Origin: DALYLB01 sp046154695
GTDB lineage: Bacteria > Acidobacteriota > Blastocatellia > RBC074
Length of the DNA stretch: 24,622 nucleotides
Assembly: GCA_046154695.1 (NCBI GenBank)
Contig: JBJXFI010000372.1
Span: 1-24,622, forward strand
Direction: 5' to 3'
In this document: positions 1 through 13,120 of the stretch, piece after piece
Numbering within the stretch: position 1 is the stretch's first letter
Layout of the letters: every line of letters starts with the position of its first letter
Made by a program: the position numbers and the translations under genes
The notes under the pieces: model-generated
Told to the model about the DNA's origin: nothing
Databases searched by the model: none
The model's input: the letters and a program-made list of their open reading frames with translations, nothing else

Positions 1-22
1 TTTCTGAGGGTGTTTGTCGTAT

Positions 23-73
23 GTGGCACAAGCTGGACAGCTTGTGCCACGATTGCCTGATAGCTTGTGCCAC
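23..73. repeat. Three-copy 12-base repeat forming a hairpin
   Basis: The 12-mer AGCTTGTGCCAC occurs at 39-50 and 62-73, and its exact reverse complement at 23-34. The first two copies face each other across a 4-base loop and would make a perfect 12-bp hairpin; the third copy is a direct repeat 23 bases after the second. The arrangement resembles a degraded REP-like intergenic element. It has no T-run after the stem, so it is not a standard intrinsic terminator, although it may mark the end of an upstream gene lying outside the window. Confidence 0.75.
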
Positions 74-202
74 TGCAGGGTGTCCGGCAGGTTTTGCGTA
101 GAGACCATTCTAAAGGGATTAACGTCAACACTGGCAGGCTTTAAGCCGTTCATCGCCATACTCGCGCAAAAACGTGACGGATCCCCCCGGAAGAGAAATG
201 TT

Positions 203-231
203 TTGACAAAGCCCACACCGGTCAGTACATT
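203..231 (+). promoter_or_regulatory. Predicted sigma-70-type promoter for alaS
   Basis: A perfect -35 box TTGACA (203-208) is followed, after exactly 17 bases, by TACATT (226-231), which matches the -10 consensus at four of six positions including both key ends. Transcription would begin near 238, giving a leader of roughly 50 bases before the alaS start at 291. The call rests on consensus matching only. Confidence 0.6.
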
Positions 232-290
232 CGGGGATTCTTTGATCCTCGATCGATTTTCATCGCGGCGAGCCGCGCGAAAGTGGAGTT

Positions 291-2960
<2,670 letters not shown>

Positions 2961-2978
2961 CGCCCGCCCCGACATTTT

Positions 2979-4082
2979 ATGGAAAGCCTCGTCGCCTCGA
3001 ATCTCAAGCATCACCCCGGCCGGACGGCGGCCAGCGTGCTCGGCGTCTCGGTCGGCGTCATCCTTGTGGTGCTGACGGTCGGGCTGGTGCGCGGAAGCTT
3101 GCGCGATCGCGGGCAGCGCGACGCCAACATCGGAGTCGAGATCATGCTGCGGCAGGGAGGGATGGGACTCTCGCTGACCGCGGCCGACATGACCATTCCG
3201 GTCTCGGAGCTGGAGGCGATCCGCGCGACGCCGGGCGTCGCGATCGCCACGCCGGTCGGGCAGAACCTGGAGATGGGCGGCGGAACCGGGCTCGGCATCC
3301 GCCAGATCGACGGCATCGAATTCGAGGACTTCACGCGCGCCGCCAACCTGCGGATCGTGGAGGGCGAGCCGCTGCCCGCCTCCGGCGATGCCGCGATCAT
3401 CGATGTCAAGGAGGCGGCGAGCAAGAACCTCAAACCCGGCGACACGATCAAATGGCAGAGCCGCGAGCTGAAGATCGTGGGCGTCTATGAACCGGAGGCC
3501 GGGGCCCGCATCAAGATCCCGCTCGCGACCATGCAGGAGGCTCTCGCGACCCCGGGGAAGACCTCGATGATCTTCGTCAAATGCCAAAATGCCGCCGAAC
3601 AGGAAGAGGTCGCGCGGCGCATTCACGAACAATTGCCCGATTTCACGCTGCTTTTCACCCGCGACCTGCCGCAGCTCTTCGCGAGCGGGTTCTCCGCCTT
3701 CAACGTCTTTCTGAATGTCGTCAAGGGGCTGGCGACCGTGATCAGCCTGCTGGTCATCCTGCTGACGATGTACACGACCGTCGCCGAGCGAACCCGCCAG
3801 ATCGGGATTCTCAAATCTCTCGGCGCCTCGAAATTGTGGATCGCCTGGGTCTTCGAGAAAGAGGCCCTGCTGATCAGCCTGCTCGGCGTCGCCGGGGGGC
3901 TGCTCATCGCCGTCCTCGCGCGCTTCGCGCTGGTCCACGGCCTCGGCTGGAAGATCGAACTGGAGGCCGATTCCATCCTTTATGCCTCGATCGCCGGCAT
4001 CGTCAGCGGACTGCTCGGCGCCCTCTATCCCGCGCTCCGCGCCGCAAGCCAGGATCCGGTCGATGCCTTGAGCTACGAGTAG
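2979..4082 (+). CDS. ABC transporter permease, FtsX/MacB type
   Basis: 367-residue inner-membrane permease. One N-terminal membrane segment (about 17-38) is followed by a large extracytoplasmic MacB-core-like domain (about 45-240) and three further segments (about 248-270, 292-320 and 333-353), which is the four-helix FtsX/MacB topology. The cytoplasmic coupling motif ERTRQIGILKSLGAS (270-284) and the C-terminal YPALRAASQDPVDALSYE are characteristic. This family works with a LolD/MacB-type ATPase in lipoprotein release, lipid or peptide export, or cell-envelope signalling; the substrate cannot be told from sequence. No ABC ATPase gene is adjacent or anywhere in the window, so the partner must be encoded elsewhere. 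It begins 18 bases after alaS and I see no Shine-Dalgarno sequence, which suggests read-through or coupled expression. The family call is secure, the function is not. Confidence 0.9.
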   Translation: MESLVASNLKHHPGRTAASVLGVSVGVILVVLTVGLVRGSLRDRGQRDANIGVEIMLRQGGMGLSLTAADMTIPVSELEAIRATPGVAIATPVGQNLEMGGGTGLGIRQIDGIEFEDFTRAANLRIVEGEPLPASGDAAIIDVKEAASKNLKPGDTIKWQSRELKIVGVYEPEAGARIKIPLATMQEALATPGKTSMIFVKCQNAAEQEEVARRIHEQLPDFTLLFTRDLPQLFASGFSAFNVFLNVVKGLATVISLLVILLTMYTTVAERTRQIGILKSLGASKLWIAWVFEKEALLISLLGVAGGLLIAVLARFALVHGLGWKIELEADSILYASIAGIVSGLLGALYPALRAASQDPVDALSYE

Positions 4083-4093
4083 GGCACCCATTC

Positions 4094-5107
4094 ATGAAAG
4101 CCCGCCTATTAGCAATATTCTCCGCCATTCTCGGTCTGGGGCTTTTCATTTATGTGATTCGCCAGACGGGGGTGTCGGAGATTGGGGCGAACGTGCGGGG
4201 CCTGGGGGCGGGGTTTCTGCTGATTCTGGCGATCTCGTCTTTGCGGTATCTTTCGCGGAGCCTGGCGTGGCTTCGGTGCATGGCGCCGGAGGAGCGGGGC
4301 GTGGGGTTCCGGGCGTTGTGGCGGGCGCGCCTGGCGGGCGAGGCGGTGGGGGATCTGACGTTCGGGCCGGTGGTGGCGGAGCCGCTGCGGCTGATCGTGC
4401 TCGGAGACAAGGTCTCGCTCTCGTCGGGCGTCTCTTCGCTGACGGTGGAGAATATCGCCTACACCGTATCGAGCTGCATGATGGTGATGGCCGGCGCCGC
4501 GGCGCTGCTCGCCGGCTTTGGCCTGCGGGGATCGGCCCGCACGGCGATGCTGGGGGCGCTGCTGGCCGTTTCTTGCGTGATCGTCGCCTCGATCGTCTTC
4601 ATCAACCGGCGGTGGGCGGCCGGTTCGAGCGTGGCCGGCGCGCTCAATCGATGGCTGATTCGGGATGCGGACCTGCGGCGCGGGATCGACGCCCGCATAC
4701 GGCAATTGCGGGAACTGGAGGAGTACGTCTTCGATTTCTATTCGCGCCGGCCGCTCGATTTTTTGATCGTCGGGATTGGGGAGGCGGCGTTTCACGCGGG
4801 GGGCGTGCTGGAGATCTACGCGACACTCCACCTGCTCGGCGTGGACGTGAATCTCTCGACGGCCTTTCTGCTCGAATCGGTCAACCGGGCCATCAATATC
4901 GCGTTTATCTTCGTTCCGGCGCTGGTCGGCGTGGACGAGGCGCTGACGAAACTGCTGGCCGAGACGCTTCGCCTGGGCGGGACGGCGGGCGTGACGCTGG
5001 CCATCGTTCGCAAGATTCGGATGTTCTTCTGGATCGGAATCGGGCTGGTCTTCCTCTCCCTGAGCCGGCGTCAAAAGAGCCAAAAGATAATGACGACGAA
5101 GGGATGA
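4094..5107 (+). CDS. Flippase-like integral membrane protein (LPG synthase TM/UPF0104 family)
   Basis: 337-residue polytopic membrane protein of the lysylphosphatidylglycerol synthase transmembrane (UPF0104/HpnL-like) family, without a C-terminal lysyl-transferase domain. Visible signatures are the RYLSRSLAWL segment (51-60), the conserved block GEAVGDLTFGPVVAEPLRL (82-100), and FVPALVGVDEA (273-283) near the last hydrophobic segments. Members of this family are linked to lipid or glycolipid flipping, and an HpnL-type member is found in hopanoid gene clusters. The open frame extends upstream to 3581, but that part lies inside the permease gene in another frame, so the ATG at 4094, 11 bases after the permease stop, is the likely start. 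A deacetylase gene follows after a 160-base gap holding an inverted repeat. The family is secure; the transported lipid is unknown. Confidence 0.85.
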   Translation: MKARLLAIFSAILGLGLFIYVIRQTGVSEIGANVRGLGAGFLLILAISSLRYLSRSLAWLRCMAPEERGVGFRALWRARLAGEAVGDLTFGPVVAEPLRLIVLGDKVSLSSGVSSLTVENIAYTVSSCMMVMAGAAALLAGFGLRGSARTAMLGALLAVSCVIVASIVFINRRWAAGSSVAGALNRWLIRDADLRRGIDARIRQLRELEEYVFDFYSRRPLDFLIVGIGEAAFHAGGVLEIYATLHLLGVDVNLSTAFLLESVNRAINIAFIFVPALVGVDEALTKLLAETLRLGGTAGVTLAIVRKIRMFFWIGIGLVFLSLSRRQKSQKIMTTKG

Positions 5108-5134
5108 TCTCAGGAGAAGAAGAGAAGAGAAGAT

Positions 5135-5248
5135 CTCACGCGAAGCCGCGAAGCCGCGAAAGGGAAGAGACGAATACCTTTTTCCCGCCCTCTCCCTTTT
5201 TCTTCCTTTCTCTTCCTTACTTTTCGCGCCTTCGCGTCTTCGCGTGAG
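5135..5248. repeat. Long imperfect inverted repeat (CGCGAAG-type element)
   Basis: A left arm at 5135-5161 and a right arm at 5222-5248 are reverse complements at 25 of 27 positions. Each arm contains tandem CGCGAAG units (CTCACGCGAAG then CGCGAAG). The 60-base loop is mostly pyrimidine on the + strand, while the sequence just before the left arm (5112-5134) is almost all purine. The right arm ends 19 bases before the deacetylase start codon. It looks like a mobile or amplified non-coding palindromic element, not a terminator, since no T-run follows. Confidence 0.8.
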
Positions 5249-5267
5249 GCTTTCCCCATTTCTATCT

Positions 5268-6142
<875 letters not shown>

Positions 6143-6146
<4 letters not shown>

Positions 6147-6171
6147 CAAGCCTCCGGCCACGGCTTACACT
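6143..6171 (+). promoter_or_regulatory. Predicted promoter for the MFS transporter gene
   Basis: TTGACA (6143-6148), which contains the TGA stop of the deacetylase gene, is followed after 17 bases by TACACT (6166-6171). The spacing and the hexamer style match the predicted alaS promoter. Transcription would start near 6178, about 80 bases before the MFS start. The -35 box is perfect and the -10 matches four of six positions. Confidence 0.55.
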
Positions 6172-6223
6172 CTCCGTTTACCGGCGCACTTCAACAGGGA
6201 GAATCGCTCGCCTCGGTCGGCCC

Positions 6224-6240
6224 CGCCTTCGCGTGAGGCT
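6224..6240. repeat. Solo half-copy of the CGCGAAG element
   Basis: CGCCTTCGCGTGAGGCT at 6224-6240 equals the right end of the inverted repeat at 5228-5251 with eight internal bases (one TCTTCGCG unit) missing. It sits 20 bases before the MFS start codon, much as the full element's right end (5251) sits 16 bases before the deacetylase start. There is no matching left arm, so this looks like a remnant or a single-unit copy. Confidence 0.5.
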
Positions 6241-6260
6241 CATATCACACACGGACCTTC

Positions 6261-7463
6261 ATGAATCGCAAGGATAAATTCACAATCGGACTGCTCTCGA
6301 CCTCCCATCTGGTGATGGACTCGTATTCGAGCTTCCTCTATCAACTGCTGCCGATGCTGGCGACGAAACTGCACCTGACGCCGGTGCAGGCGGGGCTTCT
6401 GCCCTCTACGCTGACGATCACCTCCTCGCTGATGCAGCCCGTGTACGGGATGATCTCGGACCGGTATCTGAAGCGGTCGATGACGGTGATGGGGCCGCTG
6501 ATCGCGGCGGTCTTTCTCTCGATGCTGGGGATGGCGGCGAGTCTGCCGATGCTGATGCTGCTGGTGGTCCTCGGGGGGATTGGGGTGGGGATCTTCCATC
6601 CGCAGGGCGCGGCGATGGTTTCGCACGCCGCCTCGGGGGCCGGAATGGAGCGGCACCAGGGATTCGTGATGTCGGTCTTTTCCTCCGCGGGAACGGTCGG
6701 TTACGCGCTCGGGCCGCTGCTCATCGCCGGGGTCGTCGGCCTGTACGGGCTGGAAAAGAGCTGGTACGCGGCGAGCTGGGGCGTGGCGGGATGGATCGCG
6801 CTTTACTGGCTCTGCCCGCCGCTCGAACGAAAAGAGCGCCCGGCGGGCGCGCCGACGCTGACGGGAGCGCTGCGGGCGGCGTGCGTGCCGCTGACGCTGC
6901 TCTATTTCGCGGTCGTGCTGCGTTCGGCGGTCGCCGTGGGCATTCACACCTACTGGCCCTTCGCCCTGGAGAGAATGGGAATGGCGGATATGGAGCGGGC
7001 CTCGATTCTGGCCGGGTTCATCTTTTTCGGCGGCCTCGGCGGATTCTTCGGCGGCGCCCTGGCCGATCGACTGGGAGCCCGGCGCGTGACGCTGGCCTCG
7101 ATGCTGATCGCATCGCCCCTGCTGCTCGGGGCCTTCACGACGCACGGGACGGCCAGCAACCTGCTGCTGGTGGCGGGCGGCGCCCTGCTGAACCTGCCGA
7201 TCCCGATCAGCGTCGTCATGGCGCAGCGCCTTGTTCCCGGCGCGGCCGGAACCGTCTCGGCGCTGATGATGGGATTCGCCTGGGGCGCCGGCGCCCTGAT
7301 GACGCCGCTTGTGGGCATCCTGTGCGAAAATATCGGATTCGCGCGCGGGCTGGCGGCGCTGGCCCTGCTGCCGCTGGTTTCCGGCGCTCTGCTGTGGTTT
7401 TATCCGAAAGACGGGCAGCCCGCGAACGCCCCGGTTCGAGAGGCGCTGGCCGCCGGTGATTGA
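6261..7463 (+). CDS. MFS transporter, fosmidomycin-resistance (Fsr)-like
   Basis: 400-residue polytopic transporter of the major facilitator superfamily, with the size and hydrophobic pattern of a 12-helix protein. It resembles the Fsr branch: an early SHLVMDSYSSFLYQLLP segment (15-31), a motif-A-like loop GMISDRYLKR (63-72), and the signature GIGVGIFHPQGAAMVSHAAS (106-125), followed by VFSSAGTVGYALGPLL. Family members export fosmidomycin and other small molecules by proton exchange; the native substrate is usually unknown. It has its own predicted promoter at 6143-6171, so it may be expressed separately from the deacetylase upstream. ftsY starts 30 bases after it. The MFS call is very secure, the Fsr subfamily likely, and the substrate unknown. 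Confidence 0.9.
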   Translation: MNRKDKFTIGLLSTSHLVMDSYSSFLYQLLPMLATKLHLTPVQAGLLPSTLTITSSLMQPVYGMISDRYLKRSMTVMGPLIAAVFLSMLGMAASLPMLMLLVVLGGIGVGIFHPQGAAMVSHAASGAGMERHQGFVMSVFSSAGTVGYALGPLLIAGVVGLYGLEKSWYAASWGVAGWIALYWLCPPLERKERPAGAPTLTGALRAACVPLTLLYFAVVLRSAVAVGIHTYWPFALERMGMADMERASILAGFIFFGGLGGFFGGALADRLGARRVTLASMLIASPLLLGAFTTHGTASNLLLVAGGALLNLPIPISVVMAQRLVPGAAGTVSALMMGFAWGAGALMTPLVGILCENIGFARGLAALALLPLVSGALLWFYPKDGQPANAPVREALAAGD

Positions 7464-7493
7464 GATTTTGAGAACGGAAATTGAGCTGGAATT

Positions 7494-8609
<1,116 letters not shown>

Positions 8610-8630
8610 AAGCGGAAGAAAACGAATGTT

Positions 8631-8721
8631 GGCCGCGAATGCACGCGAATGCGCACGAATAGAAACCTGGCCGGAGCCTGCCTTCTCTTCCATTCGTGAA
8701 AATTCGCGCTCATTCGCGGCC
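8631..8721. repeat. Long inverted repeat (GCGAATG-type element)
   Basis: A left arm at 8631-8660 and a right arm at 8692-8721 are reverse complements at 25 of 30 positions, separated by 31 bases. The arms are built of repeated CGCGAAT/ACGAAT units (GGCCGCGAATG at the outer end). The element fills most of the gap between ftsY and ribD and ends 17 bases before the ribD start. Its design, with tandem short units in each arm and the end close to a start codon, parallels the element at 5135-5248, but the unit sequence differs. Confidence 0.8.
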
Positions 8722-8738
8722 GATTCCTTTTTGAGACT

Positions 8739-9833
8739 ATGACCGATCTCGATTACATCCGCCTGACATTGCAGCTCGCGGCCCGGGGATCGGGGCTCGT
8801 CAGCCCCAATCCGCTGGTGGGGTCGGTGGTCGTCAGGGAGGGCGAGATCGTGGGGCGGGGGCATCACCGGTACGATGACGTGAAGCACGCCGAGGTCTGG
8901 GCGCTCGAAGAGGCGGGGGAGAGCGCCCGCGGCGCAACCGTCTATATCAACCTGGAGCCGTGCTCGCATCGTGGCCCGGGAAAGCGGACCCCTCCCTGCG
9001 TGGCGGCGCTGATCGACGCCGGCGTGCGGCGGGTGGTCGCCTCAATGGTCGATCCGAATCCGCGCGTCGACGGCCGCGGATTCGATCAGCTCCGCGAGGC
9101 GGGGATCGAGGTGAGCGTAGGGATTCTCGAACCCGAGGCGCGGCGGCTGAACGAAGCGTTCATCAAGTACGTCACGACGGGGCTGCCCTTCGTGCATTTG
9201 AAGACGGCCTGCTCGATCGACGGGCGCATCGCCACGCGCGCGGGCGAGTCGAAATGGATCACGGGGCCGGAGGCGCGCGCCGCCTCGCAGGGGCTGCGTC
9301 ACGCGAACGACGCGATCCTCGCCGGAATCGGAACCGTGCTCGCGGATGATCCGCTCCTGACCGATCGGACGGCCCTGCCGCGCCGCCGCCCTTTGGCGCG
9401 CGTCGTCCTCGACTCGTCGCTGCGGATTCCGCTCGATTCCCGGCTCGTTCGCACCGCCCGCGAATGGCCGACGATCGTCTTCACCGCAAGCAGCGGCGCG
9501 GAGCCGCTCGAACGCGCCGGCGTCGAGGTCGTTTACGCGCCATCGGCCGACGGGCTCGTCGATCTTCGCGGCGTGCTCGCGGAACTGAGCCGCCGCGAGA
9601 TGATCAGCATTCTCGTCGAGGGCGGGGCCGAAACGGCCGGGGCCTTCGTCGAGCAGCGCCTGGTCGACAAGGCCACATTCTTTATCGCCCCCCGAATCAT
9701 CGGGGGGCGGGACGCGTTCCCCGCCATCGGCGCGCACGGCTTTGATCGGTTGAGCGACTCCCTCCCGATCCGGGATCTCGAAATCACCCGGCGCGGCGAC
9801 GATTGGGAGTTCACCGGCTATCCCGCGCCATAA
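8739..9833 (+). CDS. ribD: Bifunctional riboflavin deaminase/reductase RibD
   Basis: 364-residue two-domain enzyme for the second and third steps of riboflavin synthesis: deamination of the diaminopyrimidine, then NADPH-dependent reduction of the ribosyl chain. The N-terminal cytidine-deaminase-like domain has the zinc site HAE (H50, E52) and EPCSHRGPGKRTPPC (C75, C87). The C-terminal reductase domain begins near residue 150 (LPFVHLKTACSIDGRIAT) and includes SKWITGPEAR and ILVEGGAETAGAFVEQRLVD. The length is normal for the fusion. No other riboflavin genes (ribE, ribBA, ribH) are in the window and I see no FMN riboswitch in the gap before it, which is occupied by an inverted repeat. The start at ATG 8739 precedes the conserved DYIRLTLQLA stretch. 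Confidence 0.97.
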   Translation: MTDLDYIRLTLQLAARGSGLVSPNPLVGSVVVREGEIVGRGHHRYDDVKHAEVWALEEAGESARGATVYINLEPCSHRGPGKRTPPCVAALIDAGVRRVVASMVDPNPRVDGRGFDQLREAGIEVSVGILEPEARRLNEAFIKYVTTGLPFVHLKTACSIDGRIATRAGESKWITGPEARAASQGLRHANDAILAGIGTVLADDPLLTDRTALPRRRPLARVVLDSSLRIPLDSRLVRTAREWPTIVFTASSGAEPLERAGVEVVYAPSADGLVDLRGVLAELSRREMISILVEGGAETAGAFVEQRLVDKATFFIAPRIIGGRDAFPAIGAHGFDRLSDSLPIRDLEITRRGDDWEFTGYPAP

Positions 9834-9913
9834 CCCGGCCGGACGGAAAAGAGGGGAACCACGGAGGACACGGGGAAACAGAACAGGCTGATTCCCCTGG
9901 TTATGACCAATTG

Positions 9914-10723
9914 ATGAACGCGAAACGCAGTCTCGGACAAAATTTTCTGACCGGAGACCATTATCCGCGCCGCATCGTGGATTCGGTTCCGCTTGCGGCC
10001 GGGGACACGGTCGTCGAGATCGGCCCCGGGCATGGCGCGCTGACGGGGCTGCTCCTTGCTCGCGGCGCCCGCCTCGTTGCCATCGAGATCGATTCATGGC
10101 TCATTCCGCCGCTTCGCGAAACCTTCGGCTCGCACCCGAACTTCTCCCTGATCGAGGGCGATGCCCTGACGATCGACCTGCGCCGGGTGATGGCTCCCGC
10201 GACGAAGGCCCACGTCGTGGCCAATCTGCCGTACAACATCTCGACGCCCATCCTGCAGCGGTTGATCGAGCAGCGGGAGTCGATCCTCGATATGACGCTG
10301 ATGCTGCAGCGCGAGGTCGTCGACAGGATCACGGCGCCGCCCGGAGGCCGGGAATACGGCTTCCTCTCGGTGCTCGTCCAGTTCTATTGCGAAACCGAGA
10401 AACTCTTCGATGTTCCGCCCGGCGCCTTCCGCCCAACTCCGCGGGTCTGGTCGAGCGTGACGCGGCTCACCGTGCGCCCGCGGCCGGCGGCCGTCGTGCG
10501 CAGCGAGGCGACCCTCATCGAACTGACCAAGGCGCTCTTCGCGCAGCGTCGAAAGACCATTCTCAATAACCTTCGGGCGGCCCGGCCGCGGCTGGGGCTG
10601 GGAGAGGACGCGCGGATATCGGAGCTTCTCGCCGGCATTCCGCTCGATCCGCGGCGGCGGGCCGAGACGCTCTCGCTCTCCGAACTCGCGCTCCTGGCCG
10701 ACGCCATGCCCAATCAGTTGTGA
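9914..10723 (+). CDS. rsmA: 16S rRNA dimethyladenosine transferase RsmA (KsgA)
   Basis: 269-residue SAM-dependent methyltransferase that dimethylates the two adjacent adenosines near the 3' end of 16S rRNA during small-subunit maturation. The family N-terminus KRSLGQNFL (4-12) starts directly after the chosen ATG at 9914. The SAM-binding motif EIGPGHGALT is at 35-44, the acidic loop AIEID at 56-60, and the catalytic NLPYNIS at 104-110. The C-terminal helical domain carries AFRPTPRVWSSV and FAQRRKTILNNLR. The frame is open back to 9803, overlapping the ribD end, but that extension has no family similarity. The 80-base gap before it carries a short tract (GGAACCACGGAGGACACGGG) of repeat-like character. 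Identification is very secure. Confidence 0.97.
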   Translation: MNAKRSLGQNFLTGDHYPRRIVDSVPLAAGDTVVEIGPGHGALTGLLLARGARLVAIEIDSWLIPPLRETFGSHPNFSLIEGDALTIDLRRVMAPATKAHVVANLPYNISTPILQRLIEQRESILDMTLMLQREVVDRITAPPGGREYGFLSVLVQFYCETEKLFDVPPGAFRPTPRVWSSVTRLTVRPRPAAVVRSEATLIELTKALFAQRRKTILNNLRAARPRLGLGEDARISELLAGIPLDPRRRAETLSLSELALLADAMPNQL

Positions 10724-10748
10724 CGCCCCCGGGACTTTGCGCTATACT
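10718..10748 (+). promoter_or_regulatory. Possible promoter for RNase J
   Basis: TTGTGA (10718-10723), spanning the rsmA stop codon, and TATACT (10743-10748) are separated by 19 bases, slightly longer than ideal. The -10 box is good at five of six positions. Transcription would start near 10755, about 30 bases before the RNase J start at 10786. Read-through from rsmA is the alternative. Confidence 0.35.
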
Positions 10749-10785
10749 GCCGGTCCCACATATGGAAAGTGAATGACAGAAAAAA

Positions 10786-12447
<1,662 letters not shown>

Positions 12448-12504
12448 CATCGGACCGGCGGGTTGACCGCGGACGGCTGACGAAGAAGCCGGCATTCGAT
12501 TGTA

Positions 12505-12555
12505 AGAGAAAGCCCGGCATTAGAATTTTTCGAATTCTAATGCCGGGCTTTCTCT
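12505..12555. terminator. Perfect 23-bp hairpin, probable bidirectional terminator
   Basis: Left arm 12505-12527 and right arm 12533-12555 are exact reverse complements across a 5-base loop. The core AAAGCCCGGC/GCCGGGCTTT has A- and T-flanks on both sides, the usual design of a bidirectional intrinsic terminator, but a pure T-run is lacking (TTTCTCTC follows). It lies 57 bases after the RNase J stop. The inner half of the stem (ATTAGAATT) is AT-rich, and such length and perfection are more than termination requires. Confidence 0.65.
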
Positions 12556-12671
12556 CAACCGACCCAACCACTCTCCACTATCAATGATCGTTTACAGTCG
12601 AGGTGACAACAGAGCCATTCGTTGACACGCGGATTCTCATATTAATCTATGATTCTCAAGCAAATAAAGTG

Positions 12672-12700
12672 TTGACACCCCATTTGATCTTCCATAGACT
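12672..12700 (+). promoter_or_regulatory. Predicted promoter in the region before the exported-protein gene
   Basis: TTGACA (12672-12677) and TAGACT (12695-12700) are separated by exactly 17 bases, a four-of-six -10 match, in AT-rich context. If it drives the gene at 13121, the leader would be about 410 bases; alternatively it could drive a small RNA. No closer good promoter to 13121 was found by eye. Confidence 0.4.
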
Positions 12701-13103
12701 CCCCGATGTCGGTCCGGCTCGCCTCACGAGCTGAGAAGGGATGAAAAAGGGCTGTAAATTACCTGAAGTTGTTATTTGATTTCGCCTTCTCCTTCTCCAC
12801 TCACATTGCCATCCCCGTTCAGCAGTGTCCCCCTCACTGGAGCTCTAATGAGCCGGCACTGCGGCACACCTGTTGCAGTAGAAAAAATATCAAGCAACCA
12901 ATTCCGATGCTTGAGACACTAAGGCTCGAACTTCAAGGCTCGAGTCGCGCTGTATGATTGCCTGCTCGTCTCGCTGGATCGAGAAAGCCCACAGGTCGTC
13001 ATTGTGCCTCCATTAAAAAAAATCACTGACGGCGGATCGACTTTGTAAGGTCGATGAAGTCATTGGACTATTTAACTAAAGAATAAACCACACAGAAGTA
13101 ACC

Positions 13104-13110
13104 AAGGGAG
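13104..13110 (+). promoter_or_regulatory. Ribosome-binding site that decides the start at 13121
   Basis: AAGGGAG at 13104-13110 is the strongest Shine-Dalgarno match in this stretch. It lies one base before the ATG at 13112, too close to serve it, and ten bases before the in-frame ATG at 13121. The second ATG is therefore preferred, and it also begins a clean signal peptide. Confidence 0.55.
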
Positions 13111-13120
13111 TATGAACGCA

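Larger units (their letters stand above)
12556..13120. other. Gene-free AT-richer region before the exported-protein gene
   Basis: About 560 bases with no credible gene. Base composition is visibly more AT-rich than the neighbouring coding DNA. Two TTGACA hexamers occur 50 bases apart (12622-12627 and 12672-12677); the second has a -10 at the right distance. A nine-base direct repeat AAGGCTCGA occurs at 12921-12929 and 12935-12943. A 62-codon open frame at 12769-12957 has no ribosome-binding site or recognisable protein and I do not call it. The region could be a long 5' leader, hold a small RNA, or be decayed sequence. Confidence 0.5.

Noticed and set aside
3581..4093. N-terminal extension of the flippase-like frame
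   Set aside because: It lies within the permease gene in another frame and is Arg-rich and unlike any membrane protein; the family start is at 4094.
8610..8738. Possible FMN riboswitch before ribD
   Set aside because: The gap is occupied by the inverted repeat; none of the conserved RFN-element segments is visible.
9845..9900. Repeat-like tract before rsmA (ACCACGGAGGACACGGGG)
   Set aside because: It resembles dispersed intergenic repeats I recall from other bacteria, but there is no second copy or inverted partner in this window to support it.
12921..12943. Direct repeat AAGGCTCGA, 14-base period
   Set aside because: Only two short copies with no third; too short to call an operator or an iteron.
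12769..12957. A 62-codon + strand frame in the gene-free region
   Set aside because: No ribosome-binding site, no recognisable motif, and composition unlike the genes nearby.
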